Assembly (NCBI GenBank): GCA_963933885.1
Contig: CAWVWF010000081.1
Location: 1 to 14,355, forward strand
Length of the DNA: 14,355 nt
DNA from: CAWVWF01 sp963933885
Lineage (GTDB): Bacteria; Bacteroidota; Bacteroidia; Flavobacteriales_C; GCA-002722245
Direction: 5' to 3'
How positions within the stretch are numbered: position 1 is the first letter of the stretch; each line of letters opens with the position of its first letter. The notes under the pieces were generated by a model. The model did not search any database, had not been told where the DNA came from, and saw only the letters and a program-made list of their open reading frames with translations. Shown piece by piece: positions 7,565 to 14,355 of the stretch. A program made the translations under genes and the position numbers.

Positions 7565-8596
7565 ATGACTAAAATAAACGTCATATTAATTGAAGACTCA
7601 GCTTTAATGCGTCTGGTAATTTCAGATATGCTTAAAGCAGATCCGAAAATCAACATTATTGCTACAGCTAAGAATGGAAAAGAAGGTGCTGATATGGCAT
7701 TAGATTTAAAACCTGATTTAGTTATAACTGATTTAGTTATGCCTGATTTTGATGGGATTTATGCAATCACTGAAATCAGAAAAATTAGTCAAGTTCCAAT
7801 TCTGGTTTTAAGTGCTGCTAACAAAAACAGTACAATGATTTTTGATGCCATGAACGCTGGAGCTACTGATTTTCTGGAGAAACCAAAAGGTGGAATTGGT
7901 AAAGTTAGAAATGTAGATTATGAATTATTGACGACTATAAAACAGTTAGCGCTCATAAAAGTTAGTAAAAGTGTTTTAGGATCTAAAAGTATAAATGTTG
8001 AGCATAAATTCGCAAAAAAAACATCTTATGATGTAATCGTAATAGGCTCATCAACAGGTGGACCTTCAGCGGTTGAAGAAGTGCTTAAGAAATTGCCAAT
8101 AAACTTACCAATACCAATTATTATTGCTCAACATATGCCTAAGAATTTCATAGCACCTTTTGCAAGAAGGTTAAATACAATTACCCCTTTAAATGTTGTT
8201 GTTGCAAAAATTGGTGAAAAAATTAAAAATGGAAATGTTTATATAGCTGATGGAGATGTGAATACAGAAGTTGAAAAGAAAGAACGAGGGATTTATTTTA
8301 AAGCGAACGATTCGCATTATAAAGATTTCAATAACCCATCAGTAACCTGTTTATTTGATTCTGCAGCTATAGTATATGGTTCTAAATGTATTTCAATTAT
8401 GCTTACTGGAATGGGAAAGGATGGTGCGACAGGTATGAAGAAAATTTTTGATGAAGGTGGCTTTTGTATCGCTCAAGAAGAATCAACTTGTATTGTTTTT
8501 GGTATGCCTGGAGCAGCTGTTGCTGCAGGAGCTGTTACTCAACAAATTAAGCTTAAAGACATAAGCCTATTTGTTGTGGGGTGTTTATCTGACTAA
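7565..8596 (+). CDS. cheB: Chemoreceptor methylesterase/deamidase CheB
   Basis: CheB removes methyl groups from receptor glutamates (and can deamidate glutamines) when phosphorylated by CheA. The 343 residues form an N-terminal receiver (about 1-125) and a C-terminal methylesterase (about 153-340). The receiver has the acidic pair E10-D11, phosphoacceptor D56 (LVITDLVMPDFDG), S83 and K107 (EKPKGG). The esterase triad is visible: S163 in GSSTGGP, H190 in AQHMP and D286 in TGMGKDGATG. No catalytic residue is missing. The gene sits 16 bases before cheA. It is the only receiver-containing protein in the cluster, since there is no adjacent cheY. Confidence 0.97.
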   Translation: MTKINVILIEDSALMRLVISDMLKADPKINIIATAKNGKEGADMALDLKPDLVITDLVMPDFDGIYAITEIRKISQVPILVLSAANKNSTMIFDAMNAGATDFLEKPKGGIGKVRNVDYELLTTIKQLALIKVSKSVLGSKSINVEHKFAKKTSYDVIVIGSSTGGPSAVEEVLKKLPINLPIPIIIAQHMPKNFIAPFARRLNTITPLNVVVAKIGEKIKNGNVYIADGDVNTEVEKKERGIYFKANDSHYKDFNNPSVTCLFDSAAIVYGSKCISIMLTGMGKDGATGMKKIFDEGGFCIAQEESTCIVFGMPGAAVAAGAVTQQIKLKDISLFVVGCLSD

Positions 8597-8612
8597 TTAT
8601 AAAAATTAAAAA

Positions 8613-10478
8613 ATGAGTAAAGAAGCCGAATATAAAGAAATATTTCATGCAGAAGCAATCGAGAGTCAAGAAGAACTTAATCGGCTTTTTACTGACCTTG
8701 AAAAAGATCATTCCAGTAAAAGGTCCATAGATGCAATCTTTAGAATTACTCATACTTTGAAAGGAAATGCCTTAGGGATGGGATTCAAAGAGATCGCTGC
8801 TATGGCGCATGTTCTAGAAGACGTTTTTGGAGAAATAAGAGAAGGGAATTTAGTTTTAAATGGGGATATTTTCGGAGATTTATATAAAGGACTTGATACC
8901 TTAAGTGCCTTAATTGATGCTCTTAAAAGTGGAGAAAAGGTGAAATATCTTGGCGTTAAAGCTAAAGTGAGTGTTATCTTAAGACAATTAAAAGAAGAAA
9001 AGGCAAAAGAGTCAGAAAACAAAGTTGAAGAAAAACCTTTAAAGAAAACAACAGGGAAAAAAACGCCTCTTAAAAAAGAGACAGTTAAAAAAACACCTGT
9101 ATCTAAAGAAAATCCAAAAAATGAAGTTACGGAAATCGATTCTGATGCCGTGACTGAAGATACTCCACTTGAAGCAGAAGTTATCGAAGATACTCCACTT
9201 GAAGCAGAAGTTGTTGAAGAGGTTATCAATAACGCCCCTCCTAAAATTGCATTTTCAGATTTGATTCAAGTTCCTGTGAGGAAACTAGATGATTTAATGA
9301 ATTTAGTTGGAGAGCTCGTTATTGAAAGAGACAGGATCATGCAATTGTCTAATGATAGATCCGATAAAGTGGGAGAAAATAGGCTAGACTTTTCACGATT
9401 TGTAAGAGTTACTTCTGATCTCCAATATTCTGTAATGGATGTAAGGCTAGTTCAAGTATCATTTTTATTCAATAAATTCCATAGAGTTGTTAGAGATGCT
9501 GCGAGCTCAGAAAACAAAAAAGTAAGCCTTGAATTAGAGGGGACTGAAACTGAAATTGATAGAAATGTTCTTTCAATAATCTCTGATTCCATGATTCACT
9601 TAATTAGGAATTGTGTTGGACATGGAATTGAAAAACCCGAAGACAGAAAGAAGTCAGGTAAATCAGAAGACGGTACAATTACACTAAAAGCGAGAAATGA
9701 GAATGATAATGTTATTATTGAAATTGTAGATGATGGTGGTGGTATTAATCCAAAGATAATTGCAAAAAAAGCCATCCAAAAAGGGCTTACAACACCAGAC
9801 TTAATCAAACAAATGACCGATAAGGATATTGTAATGTTCATTTTTGAGCCAGGATTCTCAAGTATGGAGCAAGTTACTGCAATTTCTGGACGAGGCGTTG
9901 GAATGGATGTTGTTAAAAAAAGTATTGATTCAATTGGTGGAACAGTTGAGGTTGATTCGGTTGTTGGTAAAGGGACTGTGATAAAACTAGGTTTGCCTTC
10001 TTCAATGGCTGTTAAAGGAACTCTGCTTTTTGAATTAGGAAATCAAGAATACGCCATACCTCTAGCGTATACAGAAGCTGTAGTTTCGTTTCGAAAAAAT
10101 GATTTACATAAAGTAAGTAGCGGTTTAATGGCTACTTATCTAAAAAAGACAATCTCTATTGTATTTCTTCATGATTTATTTGAATTGAACGATGAATATG
10201 AGGTTTACGAGGGATCAAGTTATCATCAAAGCTATGATAGTTGGCCAGAAGACAAGCAGCTTGATGTTGTGGTTGTATCTCATAACGGTAGAGATGTTGG
10301 TTTTGTAGTTGATAAATTATTGCAACAAAAGGAAATTGTAGAAAAACCATTAATGAAACCTGTTGATCAAGTCAAATTAATAAGTGGAGTTACTATTTTG
10401 GGAAATGGTAATGTATGTTTAGTATTGAATGTTTTATCAATTGTACAACATATTTTTTCACCTACTAAAAATCATTAA
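8613..10478 (+). CDS. cheA: Chemotaxis histidine kinase CheA without a recognisable P2
   Basis: The 621-residue kinase should autophosphorylate and pass phosphate to CheB and any distant CheY. P1 (Hpt) covers about 1-108 with phospho-acceptor H47 in ITHTLKGNA. Residues about 110-212 are a low-complexity Lys/Glu/Thr/Pro linker ending in two DTPLEAEV repeats; no P2 fold is recognisable. P3 dimerisation lies at about 213-285 (VRKLDDLMNLVGELVIERDR). P4 ATPase covers about 285-460: N box H329-LIRN-CVGHG, G1 box DDGGG at 373-377, G2 box GRGVGMD at 426-432. P5, CheW-like, fills about 465-615. The N box reads NCVGHG where NxxDHG is usual, but the H, N and HG positions are kept, so activity is likely. 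It follows cheB by 16 bases and precedes cheR by 74. Confidence 0.96.
   Translation: MSKEAEYKEIFHAEAIESQEELNRLFTDLEKDHSSKRSIDAIFRITHTLKGNALGMGFKEIAAMAHVLEDVFGEIREGNLVLNGDIFGDLYKGLDTLSALIDALKSGEKVKYLGVKAKVSVILRQLKEEKAKESENKVEEKPLKKTTGKKTPLKKETVKKTPVSKENPKNEVTEIDSDAVTEDTPLEAEVIEDTPLEAEVVEEVINNAPPKIAFSDLIQVPVRKLDDLMNLVGELVIERDRIMQLSNDRSDKVGENRLDFSRFVRVTSDLQYSVMDVRLVQVSFLFNKFHRVVRDAASSENKKVSLELEGTETEIDRNVLSIISDSMIHLIRNCVGHGIEKPEDRKKSGKSEDGTITLKARNENDNVIIEIVDDGGGINPKIIAKKAIQKGLTTPDLIKQMTDKDIVMFIFEPGFSSMEQVTAISGRGVGMDVVKKSIDSIGGTVEVDSVVGKGTVIKLGLPSSMAVKGTLLFELGNQEYAIPLAYTEAVVSFRKNDLHKVSSGLMATYLKKTISIVFLHDLFELNDEYEVYEGSSYHQSYDSWPEDKQLDVVVVSHNGRDVGFVVDKLLQQKEIVEKPLMKPVDQVKLISGVTILGNGNVCLVLNVLSIVQHIFSPTKNH
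9156..9212 (+). repeat. Short in-frame tandem repeat in CheA linker
   Basis: 27 identical bases at 9156-9182 recur at 9186-9212 with a 30-base (10-codon) period. They encode DTPLEAEVIE then DTPLEAEVVE. The acidic repeat ends the linker between P1 and P3 of CheA. Confidence 0.85.
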
Positions 10479-10552
10479 AGAATTTTAAGGATTAAGTAAT
10501 ATTTCTTAAATTCAATTAGGAGATTGAGAATTGTGTTAAACATAAAATTATA

Positions 10553-11380
10553 ATGGGAAGTATTACAATAGAAGAATTAGATGCTCTTAATAGTGCAATT
10601 TTAGCTAGGCATGATATCGATTTCACTCAATATGAGCCTAAATCTTTTTCTAGACGAGTTTCTAGAGCAATGAACTATTTTGGTTATGAAACTCTATTAG
10701 ACATGTGGACAAGATTACTTACTGATAGAGATTTTCTTTTTGATTTTATTGACCAAATCACTGTTGGTATGACTTCTATGTTTAGAGATCCGCAAATGTG
10801 GAAGTTTCTAAGAACCGATATCTTATTACAATTGAAACAAAAGAATAGTCCTATCGATATTTGGCATGCAGGATGCTCAACGGGCGAAGAAACTTATTCT
10901 TTAGGAATAGTATTGCAAGATTTAAAAATTCAGGATAGAGTTAATGCAATTGCAACAGATTTAAATAGAGATTCTATTGAAAAAGCCGAAAGTGGAATTT
11001 ATGACAATTTAACACTACGTCAAAATGAAGCACAGTTTTCAGAATACAGTGTATTTAAAAAATACGCACGTTATTACAAACCTCATTCAGAAAAGAAATT
11101 TAAATATAATGATGATTTAAACACTCATTGTTCATATAAAGTTAGTAATATGATAAGTGATCCTGCTCCAGGAAAATTTGATGTGATTTTTTGTAGGAAT
11201 GTTTTGATTTATTTTGACACTGGTCTTAAAAAGAAAATGCTTCAAAAATTTTATGATGCTTTAAAGCCTGGGGGATTTCTTATTATAGGTTATTTTGATG
11301 CTCTTCTACCGGTTATTGATAAAGATCAATGGGATTACTATAATCTTTCAGCTAAAACTTTCCAAAAAAAAGAACTCTAA
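10553..11380 (+). CDS. cheR: Chemoreceptor methyltransferase CheR
   Basis: CheR methylates receptor glutamates using S-adenosylmethionine, opposing CheB. The 275-residue protein has the helical N-terminal domain (about 1-75, with FSRRVSRAM at 32-40) and the conserved ITVGMTSMFRDP region (69-80). The SAM-binding domain shows HAGCSTGEETYSLG (105-118), ATDLN (134-138) and DVIFCRNVLIYF (210-221). The CSTGEE and MFRDP variants match a CheR branch common outside enterics. The matching receptor lacks a C-terminal pentapeptide, so methylation is presumably tether-independent. It starts 74 bases after cheA, still the same strand and likely the same transcript. No TPR extension is present. Confidence 0.95.
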   Translation: MGSITIEELDALNSAILARHDIDFTQYEPKSFSRRVSRAMNYFGYETLLDMWTRLLTDRDFLFDFIDQITVGMTSMFRDPQMWKFLRTDILLQLKQKNSPIDIWHAGCSTGEETYSLGIVLQDLKIQDRVNAIATDLNRDSIEKAESGIYDNLTLRQNEAQFSEYSVFKKYARYYKPHSEKKFKYNDDLNTHCSYKVSNMISDPAPGKFDVIFCRNVLIYFDTGLKKKMLQKFYDALKPGGFLIIGYFDALLPVIDKDQWDYYNLSAKTFQKKEL

Positions 11381-11464
11381 TTTATTAGGTTTTTAACAAG
11401 TCAATGTGTTTAAACATCCTGATTAAGGCTATTAAGGTGGTCTCTTTATATTTATCTTACGATA

Positions 11465-11881
11465 ATGGGAGAGCTTTCTTTATTCAATTACGACACAAAA
11501 CAAATTTCTTTGTATTCAAAAGAAGTCCTTGAAAATCCGTTATTATTCAATTCAAAAGTAATAAATTTTTCTACTAAATCTTTAAGTATTTCTAAAGCTT
11601 CTTATTCTGAATATAGTGATTCCTTCGGATCAGTAAAATCATTTAGAAAAATTGAAATTGACAAGAGTAAATCTTCTGGTTTAGTAAAAACAAATATTCG
11701 TACATTAAGTATTTCAAAATCCAACGAAACTAACTATCTAACGTTACGGAATTTAGATTTAACTCGGCTCGATGTTAAAACTTCAAAATCAATTAATTCA
11801 ATTAAGATCAGGATTGATAAAACAAAGGAATCTTGTTTACCGTTATTAGTAAGTACTTTATTAGATCGAAACTTGTTGTAA
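11465..11881 (+). CDS. Hypothetical 138-residue protein downstream of cheR
   Basis: I do not recognise this protein. It starts 84 bases after cheR on the same strand. It is rich in Ser, Lys, Ile, Leu and Asn, has no signal peptide, membrane segment or catalytic motif, and looks like alternating polar and hydrophobic beta strands. There is weak internal duplication: KSLSISKASYSEY (about 38-50) against RTLSISKSNETNY (about 79-91), and IEIDKSKSSGLV (about 63-74) against IRIDKTKESCLP (about 117-128). A weak hairpin lies just past its stop. It could be an accessory or output component of the che cluster, an unrelated small protein, or a decayed gene. Low complexity leaves some doubt that it is expressed. 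Confidence 0.5.
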   Translation: MGELSLFNYDTKQISLYSKEVLENPLLFNSKVINFSTKSLSISKASYSEYSDSFGSVKSFRKIEIDKSKSSGLVKTNIRTLSISKSNETNYLTLRNLDLTRLDVKTSKSINSIKIRIDKTKESCLPLLVSTLLDRNLL

Positions 11882-11882
11882 T

Positions 11883-11900
11883 AATTTTCGCGGAAATTTT
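11883..11900 (+). terminator. Possible terminator of the che cluster
   Basis: AATTTTC-gcg-GAAATTT forms a stem with one T-T mismatch and runs into a short T stretch, two bases after the stop of the 138-residue ORF. The stem is A/T-rich and the T run short, so this is a weak intrinsic terminator candidate. Confidence 0.35.
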
Positions 11901-11928
11901 AATAAAGTTAGACAAATATCGCAACTGA

Positions 11929-11949
11929 AGGCATTATGGGATCATGCCT
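11929..11949. other. 6-bp hairpin at the edge of the IS remnant
   Basis: AGGCAT (11929-11934) and ATGCCT (11944-11949) are perfect reverse complements around a nine-base loop. The hairpin abuts TGTAAGCTTCCC (from 11949), which may be the right terminus of the first IS3-family remnant. Confidence 0.4.
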
Positions 11950-12345
11950 GTAAGCTTCCCTATTTTTCGGCCCATTCAAAAATAGAATTTTAAACACCAA
12001 TACAGAACTCTACGGGAGTTTTATTTTTCAATGCTGTATTTGGTCTTTTATTATTGTAATCCTACATCCATTTCTCTGTAATCTGATCAACTTATTCAAT
12101 TGATTTAAATACATATGCATTGAGCACATCTCTTCTGAAAGTTCCATTAAACCTTTCGATATATATGCGTTATTAGTTGGTGATCTAGGTTCTATAAATA
12201 GTAATGGGATACTGTTCTCTTCACATCATAAACTTAATTTACTACTGATGAATTCAGGTCCGTTATCTACTCTTATCATTTTTGGAAGACTTCTCTATCT
12301 TTAAAGCTTCAAGAGTTCTGATTACTCTATGTGTTGGAACTACAA
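11949..12345 (-). mobile_element. Remnant A of an IS3-family insertion sequence
   Basis: This is the 3' part of an IS3-family element read on the minus strand: the tail of its orfB plus about 40 bases to a probable right end beginning TGTAAGCTTCCC at 11949. Its 5' portion is missing; at about 12335-12345 it meets the right end of a second element. The exact outer boundary is inferred from the TG-type terminus and cannot be proven from one copy. Confidence 0.65.
11990..12334 (-). pseudogene. IS3-family transposase orfB, broken fragment
   Basis: Minus-strand translation gives the C-terminal half of an IS3-family DDE transposase: HRVIRTLEALK, then MIRVDNGPEFISSKLSL, ENSIPLLFIEPRSPTNN, ERFNGTFRRDVLNAYVFKS, and DYNNKRPNTALKNKTPVEF with a stop at 11990-11992. 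The D of VDNGPEF and the E of IERFNG are the second and third DDE catalytic positions. The gene is dead: at least two frameshifts (before MIRVDNG and before IERFNG) and in-frame stops after SSKLSL, KSIE and EKWM. The first catalytic Asp and all of orfA are absent. It is an old remnant. Confidence 0.85.
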
Positions 12346-12547
12346 CAAAAAGTCGGACAGTTTTTCTAAGACCTACGCTGCTTTTCTAATATTCATAAAT
12401 TCTAATTCAACTTCTTTGGGTGTTTTATAATTTAGAGAAAAATGTAATCTCCTTGTATTATACCACGTTTCAATATATTCAAATACCGTAGTTTTAGTTT
12501 GTTGTTTAGTTTTGTACACTTCATGATATACTAATTCGGTTTTATGC
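12335..12547 (-). mobile_element. Remnant B of a second IS3-family element
   Basis: The 3' end of another IS3-family element in the same orientation: transposase C-terminus (stop 12373-12375), then a short tail ending in a right-end-like sequence, TACAACAAAAAGTCGGACAG on the plus strand at 12341-12360. That end abuts the transposase reading frame of remnant A, suggesting B inserted into A. Its left side is cut off at about 12543 by an inverted-repeat element. Confidence 0.6.
12373..12547 (-). pseudogene. IS3-family transposase C-terminal fragment
   Basis: KTELVYHEVYKTKQQTKTTV, then FEYIETWYNTRRLHFSLNYK and TPKEVELEF, is the closing segment of an IS3-family transposase (the K/R-T-E-L, FEYIE-x-x-YN-x-x-R and H-x-x-L-x-Y-x-(S/T)-P positions). 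Only about the last 55 residues remain, and none of the DDE residues. The open frame continues upstream to an ATG at 12567, but residues MGKVADKH are encoded by the arm of a neighbouring inverted repeat and are not transposase. No function is expected. Confidence 0.82.
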
Positions 12548-12790
12548 TTATCCGCAACTTTACCCAAAGCAGTTTATGATCGATTAGGTTTAGCCCCTTA
12601 ACTACCCGATTCTCGCGCGTCATGTTCCGTAGGACATGCGTGTGTATTTACAATCGCGTCTCCAGACGCTTTTTTAAAGTTAAATTAAAAATCAGGAGCT
12701 ATGAGCCTCTTGATCCCTTTCGGCAAAGGGGTGAGTTGTTGGGTGATTATCTATATTGAAAAGCCTTGGGTAAAGAAGCGGATAAGCATA
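12545..12790. repeat. 246-bp element with inverted-repeat ends and internal hairpins
   Basis: Arms at 12545-12569 and 12766-12790 are reverse complements over 25 bases with two mismatches (shared core GCGGATAAGCATA). Between them lie perfect or near-perfect hairpins: CATGTTCC-gta-GGACATG at 12621-12638 with one bulged T, GCGTCT-cc-AGACGC at 12656-12669 followed by six T, and CCCTTT-cggc-AAAGGG at 12715-12730. No open frame of note is inside. The left arm cuts the transposase fragment of remnant B. This looks like a MITE or REP-type composite; the class is inference. Confidence 0.6.
12656..12675 (+). terminator. Hairpin plus T-run inside the repeat element
   Basis: GCGTCT-cc-AGACGC, a perfect GC-rich 6-bp stem, is followed at once by TTTTTT. 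It has the form of an intrinsic terminator on the plus strand, but no plus-strand gene ends nearby, so it may simply be a structural part of the repeat element. Confidence 0.4.
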
Positions 12791-12927
12791 TATAAAAATG
12801 TCTGAATCCTGTCTTGCTTTTCTATACATTTTCAATCACTACCAATACAAGACAACTCGTAAATATCAAAATACGAATCAGTTAAAGGCGTAACTTCATA
12901 ATACTAACAATCAAATCGCAATGAATT

Positions 12928-14169
12928 ATGAAGTCTAAAAAAATCCTTTCACTACTCGTTTTTTCATTAACGATTACAGCTACAAAAGCTCAAAACAATA
13001 AAGAAGTAATTGGTTACTTTGCGAATTGGCAAATCTACGCAAGAGGCGGTGTTTTTCATCCTCAATCCATTGATTACAGTAATTACACAATTCTTAACTA
13101 CTCGTTTCTTACAACAGATACATTAGGAAACATTTCTGGAGTTGATGCTTGGGCTGATAGTTTAATGTTGCGTGGTGCTATAGATTGGGGGAAACCTCAG
13201 CCTGCTTATATAAAAAACACATCCTTAATAGATTATGCTCATCTCTGGGGGGTTAAAGTTCTTCCTGTTATTGGAGGTTGGACTTTATCGGATAATTTTT
13301 CGGCAATGGCTGCCAATCCAAAAGCAGTTGCCAACTTCTCACACAATTGTGTTGAGTTGATTAGAAAATATCAATTTGATGGAATCGATATCGACTGGGA
13401 ATATCCTACCTATAAAGAACACAGTGGTAATCCTGAAGACAAACAGAATTTTACTATACTCATGCAATCCATCAGAGATTCTATTGATGCGTATGGTAAG
13501 AAAGAAAATCAAGATTATCTTTTAATGGCAGCATTTGGTGCAAACCCAAGTCAGATGAATGGAATTGAATATGATAAAGTAAAAGACATACTCGATTATA
13601 TTAACTTAATGACTTACGATTATAACGGTACTTGGGGTAATAAATCTAATCATCATTCTCCGTTATATTCATCTGAACCCGATAGTGCAGGATCATTAGA
13701 TTGGTCTTTTAGATTATTGACTGAGAAATATGATGTGCCTGCTCACAAAATTAATATTGGAACAGGGTTCTACGCCAGAACATATAGATGTGTCTCTGAT
13801 ATCAAACAAGCAGGTCACTGTGGAACAGACAATAAAACATTCCCATATTATGATGGAAAACCAATGTACTGGAGGGTAATGGAAGAAGCACATAACTATG
13901 AAGAAAAATGGGATGACATTGCTAAGATGAGTTATATGGTTAACAAGAAAGATTCCTCGATGATTTCCTATGAAAATGAAAAGACCGTTAGATTAAAGGC
14001 TGAATATGCATTAAAATTTAAAGCTGCTGGAGTTATCATATGGGATATCTCAGGAGATTATATTAGTGCGGAACCAGGTTCTTTAGTCATAAAGGATACT
14101 CCGTTGGCAAGACAAATAAGAGAAGCTTTTCAGTTAACTTCTGGGGATCGTATTAGGAAGAAGTATTAA
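12928..14169 (+). CDS. Secreted GH18 chitinase-like glycoside hydrolase
   Basis: The 413-residue protein begins with a Sec signal peptide (MKSKKILSLLVFSLTITATKAQ, cleavage probably after about residue 22), so it should leave the cytoplasm. The rest is one GH18 TIM barrel: VIGYFANW (27-34), the strand VLPVIGGWT (111-119), the catalytic DGIDIDWEYP (151-160) with DxxDxDxE and acid E158, and MTYDYNG (228-234). The closing motif GVIIWDISGD (368-377) is typical of the family. All catalytic residues of hydrolytic members are present, so chitin or a related GlcNAc polymer is the likely substrate. No chitin-binding module or type IX secretion C-terminal domain is visible. The gene stands alone beyond the IS remnants with no clear TTG/TAnnTTTG promoter in its 130-base leader. 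Confidence 0.92.
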   Translation: MKSKKILSLLVFSLTITATKAQNNKEVIGYFANWQIYARGGVFHPQSIDYSNYTILNYSFLTTDTLGNISGVDAWADSLMLRGAIDWGKPQPAYIKNTSLIDYAHLWGVKVLPVIGGWTLSDNFSAMAANPKAVANFSHNCVELIRKYQFDGIDIDWEYPTYKEHSGNPEDKQNFTILMQSIRDSIDAYGKKENQDYLLMAAFGANPSQMNGIEYDKVKDILDYINLMTYDYNGTWGNKSNHHSPLYSSEPDSAGSLDWSFRLLTEKYDVPAHKINIGTGFYARTYRCVSDIKQAGHCGTDNKTFPYYDGKPMYWRVMEEAHNYEEKWDDIAKMSYMVNKKDSSMISYENEKTVRLKAEYALKFKAAGVIIWDISGDYISAEPGSLVIKDTPLARQIREAFQLTSGDRIRKKY

Positions 14170-14220
14170 AACCTTTGTAAGTCCCCAATTCTTCATCCAC
14201 AATTTACTGAGGCGTTTAGG

Positions 14221-14266
14221 TTCCCGCCTTCGCGAGAATGACAAATTTGGTATTCTCCGAAGGCAC
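14221..14266. repeat. REP-like hairpin with degenerate inverted copy
   Basis: TTCCCGC-cttc-GCGAGAA (14221-14238, one mismatch) is followed by ATGACA. The stretch at 14250-14266 (GTATTCTCCGAAGGCAC) resembles its reverse complement with several changes. Short CCTTCGC/GCGAGAA hairpins of this kind are dispersed in many bacterial genomes. It lies about 50 bases past the GH18 stop and could also end that transcript. Nothing else is recognised in 14267-14355. Confidence 0.5.
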
Positions 14267-14355
14267 ACTACTGTTCGGAATTAATAGATCTATAATTTAC
14301 ACAGTTAATGTCCAGTTGTTCTTATTTCAGTCTCATTTGAAAATGACTTAGAATT

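Noticed and set aside
8553..9229. Two minus-strand open frames (8553-8753 and 8750-9229)
   Set aside because: Both are antisense to the end of cheB and the P1/linker part of cheA and show only complement composition.
9596..10350. Minus-strand open frames (9596-9841 and 10156-10350)
   Set aside because: Antisense to the conserved P4 and P5 domains of cheA.
12570..12765. tRNA, riboswitch or CRISPR in the hairpin-rich stretch
   Set aside because: No cloverleaf with acceptor and T-arm, no regularly spaced direct repeats, and no gene positioned to be controlled by a leader.

Overview
The window is AT-rich DNA from a member of the Bacteroidota, probably Flavobacteriales. This rests on a TonB with a long acidic/proline spacer, the absence of clear Shine-Dalgarno sequences, two promoters that fit the Bacteroidota consensus (TTG-N19-TATTTTTG), and IS3-family remnants with Bacteroidota-like transposase sequence. 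The genus cannot be settled from this sequence.

Layout. Positions 1-418 hold no gene but a nest of palindromes. Positions 419-3402 are housekeeping genes on the minus strand: tonB, and an aspS-vanZ-like pair overlapping by one base (TAGTG). tadA (3490-3939) is divergent from aspS. A gene-free stretch (3940-4376) precedes a plus-strand chemotaxis cluster: a soluble three-PAS chemoreceptor (4377-6971), cheW, cheB, cheA and cheR (ending 11380), then an unrecognised 138-residue ORF (11465-11881). Positions 11882-12927 are a graveyard of IS3-family fragments and a hairpin-rich element with inverted-repeat ends. A secreted GH18 chitinase-like gene (12928-14169) follows, and the tail carries a REP-like hairpin.

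How the genes work together. The five che genes form a complete sensing, kinase and adaptation module: receptor, CheW adaptor, CheA kinase, and CheR/CheB to set receptor methylation. No separate cheY or cheD is present, so the only receiver domain encoded here is that of CheB. The receptor has no membrane segment and probably senses an intracellular cue through its PAS domains. The output is not identifiable from this window; the 138-residue ORF is the only local unknown.

The most striking sequence feature is a 329-bp direct repeat without a mismatch inside the receptor gene. It makes PAS2 and PAS3 identical over that span and marks a recent domain duplication. Other points of interest are the CheA linker in place of a recognisable P2 domain, the nested transposon remnants, and the two palindrome-rich intergenic elements.
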